From: an uncultured Rikenella sp.
GTDB lineage: Bacteria > Bacteroidota > Bacteroidia > Bacteroidales > Rikenellaceae
Assembly (NCBI GenBank): GCA_910577885.1
Contig: CAJTNK010000099.1
Location: 1-7,117, forward strand
Direction of reading: 5' to 3'
Length of the DNA: 7,117 bases
The notes under the pieces were generated by a model. It saw only the letters and a list, made by a program, of their open reading frames with translations, had not been told where the DNA came from and searched no databases. The stretch's first letter is position 1; each line of letters begins with the position of its first letter. This document shows positions 6,203 through 7,117 of this stretch, piece after piece. A program made the position numbers and the translations under genes.

Positions 6203-6210
6203 CAAAGATA
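6203..6210 (-). promoter_or_regulatory. -7 promoter element for the substrate-binding protein gene
   Basis: The minus strand reads TATCTTTG, an exact match to the Bacteroidota -7 consensus TAnnTTTG. It predicts a transcript start near 6195-6198 and a leader of about 16 bases before the ATG at 6180. No good -33 TTTG is seen. The short leader leaves no room for a riboswitch. Confidence 0.6.
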
Positions 6211-6290
6211 CGGGCTTTGGAACGGATTTTGCTCTTTCACCGGGCAAAGAATCAACATTCGTTTAACACTTACGTAAAAAATCGATCATT

Positions 6291-6878
6291 ATGAAATTCG
6301 AACATCCTGCCCTGCCGTACGCGGCCAATGCGCTGGAACCGGTCATGAGTGCGCGTACCGTGGAATTCCACTGGGGGAAGCACGAAGCCGCCTACATCAA
6401 CAACCTGAACAAGCTCCTGGAGGGGACGCCGATGGAGAACGATACGTTGGAAGAGATCGTCCGCAAGGCCGATGGGGCGATCTACAACAATGCGGCTCAG
6501 GCCTGGAATCATATCTTTTTCTTCTTCCAGCTGTCGCCGGACCCGAAGAAAAAACCGGAGGGGGTATTGGCTCATGCGATCGAGGATAGTTTCGGGTCGC
6601 TCGAGAAGTTCAAAGAGGAGTTTGCCAAAGCCGGAGCTACGCTCTTCGGTTCGGGGTGGGCGTGGCTGTCGGTCAAACCGGACGGTAAACTGGTCATCAG
6701 CCAAGGGTCGAATGCACATAACCCGCTCCGTGACGGTCATGTGCCGCTCTTGACGGCCGATGTTTGGGAGCATGCCTACTACCTGGATTACCAAAACCGA
6801 CGGCCGGATTTCCTGGCGGGGTTGTGGGAGATTGTGGATTGGAAGGTGGTCGAAAAACGTTACGAGGATACGCTCTAA
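6291..6878 (+). CDS. sodB: Superoxide dismutase, iron or cambialistic type
   Basis: The 195-residue cytoplasmic enzyme converts superoxide to oxygen and hydrogen peroxide. Metal ligands are His27 (VEFHWGKH), His74 (QAWNH), Asp157 and His161 (DVWEHAYYLDY). Tyr35 and the GSGWAWL segment (120-126) are also in place. Gln70, in AAQAWNH, is the position that carries the outer-sphere glutamine in Fe-type and Bacteroidales cambialistic enzymes, whereas Mn-type enzymes place it in the C-terminal half. I therefore predict Fe or Fe/Mn use. Length is normal. The ATG at 6291 begins the conserved KFEHPALPYA segment and follows an A-rich stretch with no Shine-Dalgarno. The gene is monocistronic, divergent from the binding lipoprotein across 110 bases, and ends in a long hairpin. 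Its peroxide product could be removed by the nearby rubrerythrin. Confidence 0.97.
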   Translation: MKFEHPALPYAANALEPVMSARTVEFHWGKHEAAYINNLNKLLEGTPMENDTLEEIVRKADGAIYNNAAQAWNHIFFFFQLSPDPKKKPEGVLAHAIEDSFGSLEKFKEEFAKAGATLFGSGWAWLSVKPDGKLVISQGSNAHNPLRDGHVPLLTADVWEHAYYLDYQNRRPDFLAGLWEIVDWKVVEKRYEDTL

Positions 6879-6898
6879 GTTATAGGACGTTTTTCTCG

Positions 6899-6943
6899 GA
6901 GGGTTGCGGGGCTGTTCTTGCGAAGAGCGGCCCCGCAACCCTC
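6899..6943 (+). terminator. Long hairpin after sodB, probable terminator
   Basis: AGGGTTGCGGGGC (6900-6912) pairs perfectly with 6930-6942. Pairing continues inward to 6919/6923 with two G-U pairs and a three-base GCG loop, and one more pair outward, giving about 21 bp. It begins 20 bases after the sodB stop. The downstream sequence CTTCGTATTCG is only moderately T-rich, so this is either a weak intrinsic terminator or a 3'-end stabilising structure. Confidence 0.65.
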
Positions 6944-6996
6944 TTCGTATTCGATCTGTTGTCGGATTTTGTTGATTGTGGAGTTCTCAGCCGGAT

Positions 6997-7023
6997 GGGT
7001 GCCTCTCGGCACGTCCACCGGGC
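6997..7023 (+). repeat. Short dispersed repeat, copy B
   Basis: Same orientation as copy A at 4905-4931, with four mismatches in 27 positions. The GTGCC/GGCAC stem is intact and only one loop base differs. It lies in the intergenic tail downstream of sodB. Confidence 0.6.
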
Positions 7024-7055
7024 GTTTTGCTGGGTTTTTCGGGGTGAGTTTTTCG

Positions 7056-7117
7056 CCCGGATGGCCCCAGCGATGCGTAGCATCGCCCGCCCACCGCGGG
7101 CACGCGGCCCCGCGCGG
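7056..7117. other. GC-rich intergenic tail with a 7-bp palindromic hairpin
   Basis: GCGATGC (7070-7076) pairs exactly with 7080-7086 around a GTA loop, preceded by CCCGGATGGCCC at 7056-7067 and followed by very GC-rich sequence to the window edge. A near-identical CCCGAATGGCCC occurs at 26-37. The open frames here have no recognisable protein character. It may be the edge of a larger repeat or of an RNA or protein gene cut by the window. Confidence 0.4.

Noticed and set aside
6880..7083. A 67-codon open frame on the minus strand downstream of sodB
   Set aside because: It crosses the sodB hairpin and repeat copy B, has a basic low-information sequence and no family resemblance.

Overview
The window looks like chromosomal DNA from a GC-rich member of the Bacteroidota, probably order Bacteroidales and in character close to Alistipes/Rikenellaceae. 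This genus-level guess is an inference from protein style, not a database result. Supporting signs are the absence of Shine-Dalgarno sequences before starts, -7 elements of the Bacteroidota type (TAnnTTTG-like) upstream of several genes, lipoprotein signal peptides, and the C-terminal remnant of a FISUMP-type surface protein.

Layout. (1) 1-263: a 5'-truncated remnant of a FISUMP-like protein on the minus strand, directly against the stop codon of the next gene. (2) 256-1128 minus: a lipoprotein of the endonuclease/exonuclease/phosphatase (EEP) superfamily. (3) 1129-1327: divergent intergenic region. (4) 1328-1915 plus: rubrerythrin, closed by a strong intrinsic terminator at 1942-1982. (5) 2010-4656 minus: a tight cluster of a FecCD/BtuC-type permease, an FecE/BtuD-type ATPase (sharing one base with the permease stop) and, 32 bases on, a Cof-type HAD phosphatase. 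(6) 4657-5031: 375 bases without a gene, packed with hairpins, including a perfect 18-bp inverted repeat and a short dispersed repeat that recurs near the right end of the window. (7) 5032-6180 minus: the matching substrate-binding lipoprotein, ending in its own terminator. (8) 6291-6878 plus: an iron-type superoxide dismutase, divergent from the binding protein and followed by a long hairpin. (9) 6879-7117: intergenic DNA with hairpins and the second repeat copy.

How the genes fit together. The binding lipoprotein, permease and ATPase form a complete class II (BtuCDF/FecBCD-like) importer for a metal chelate such as haem, siderophore or corrinoid; the ligand cannot be read from sequence. It is flanked by two iron enzymes of oxygen defence: superoxide dismutase turns superoxide into peroxide, and rubrerythrin reduces peroxide. 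This is a coherent iron/oxidative-stress neighbourhood for an anaerobe, although the defence genes lie on the other strand and are not in the importer's operon.

No convincing novel multi-gene system is present. The observations most worth following are the FISUMP remnant, the hairpin-rich repeat region that splits the importer genes, the short dispersed repeat, the uncertain permease start, and the atypical Q-loop of the ATPase.
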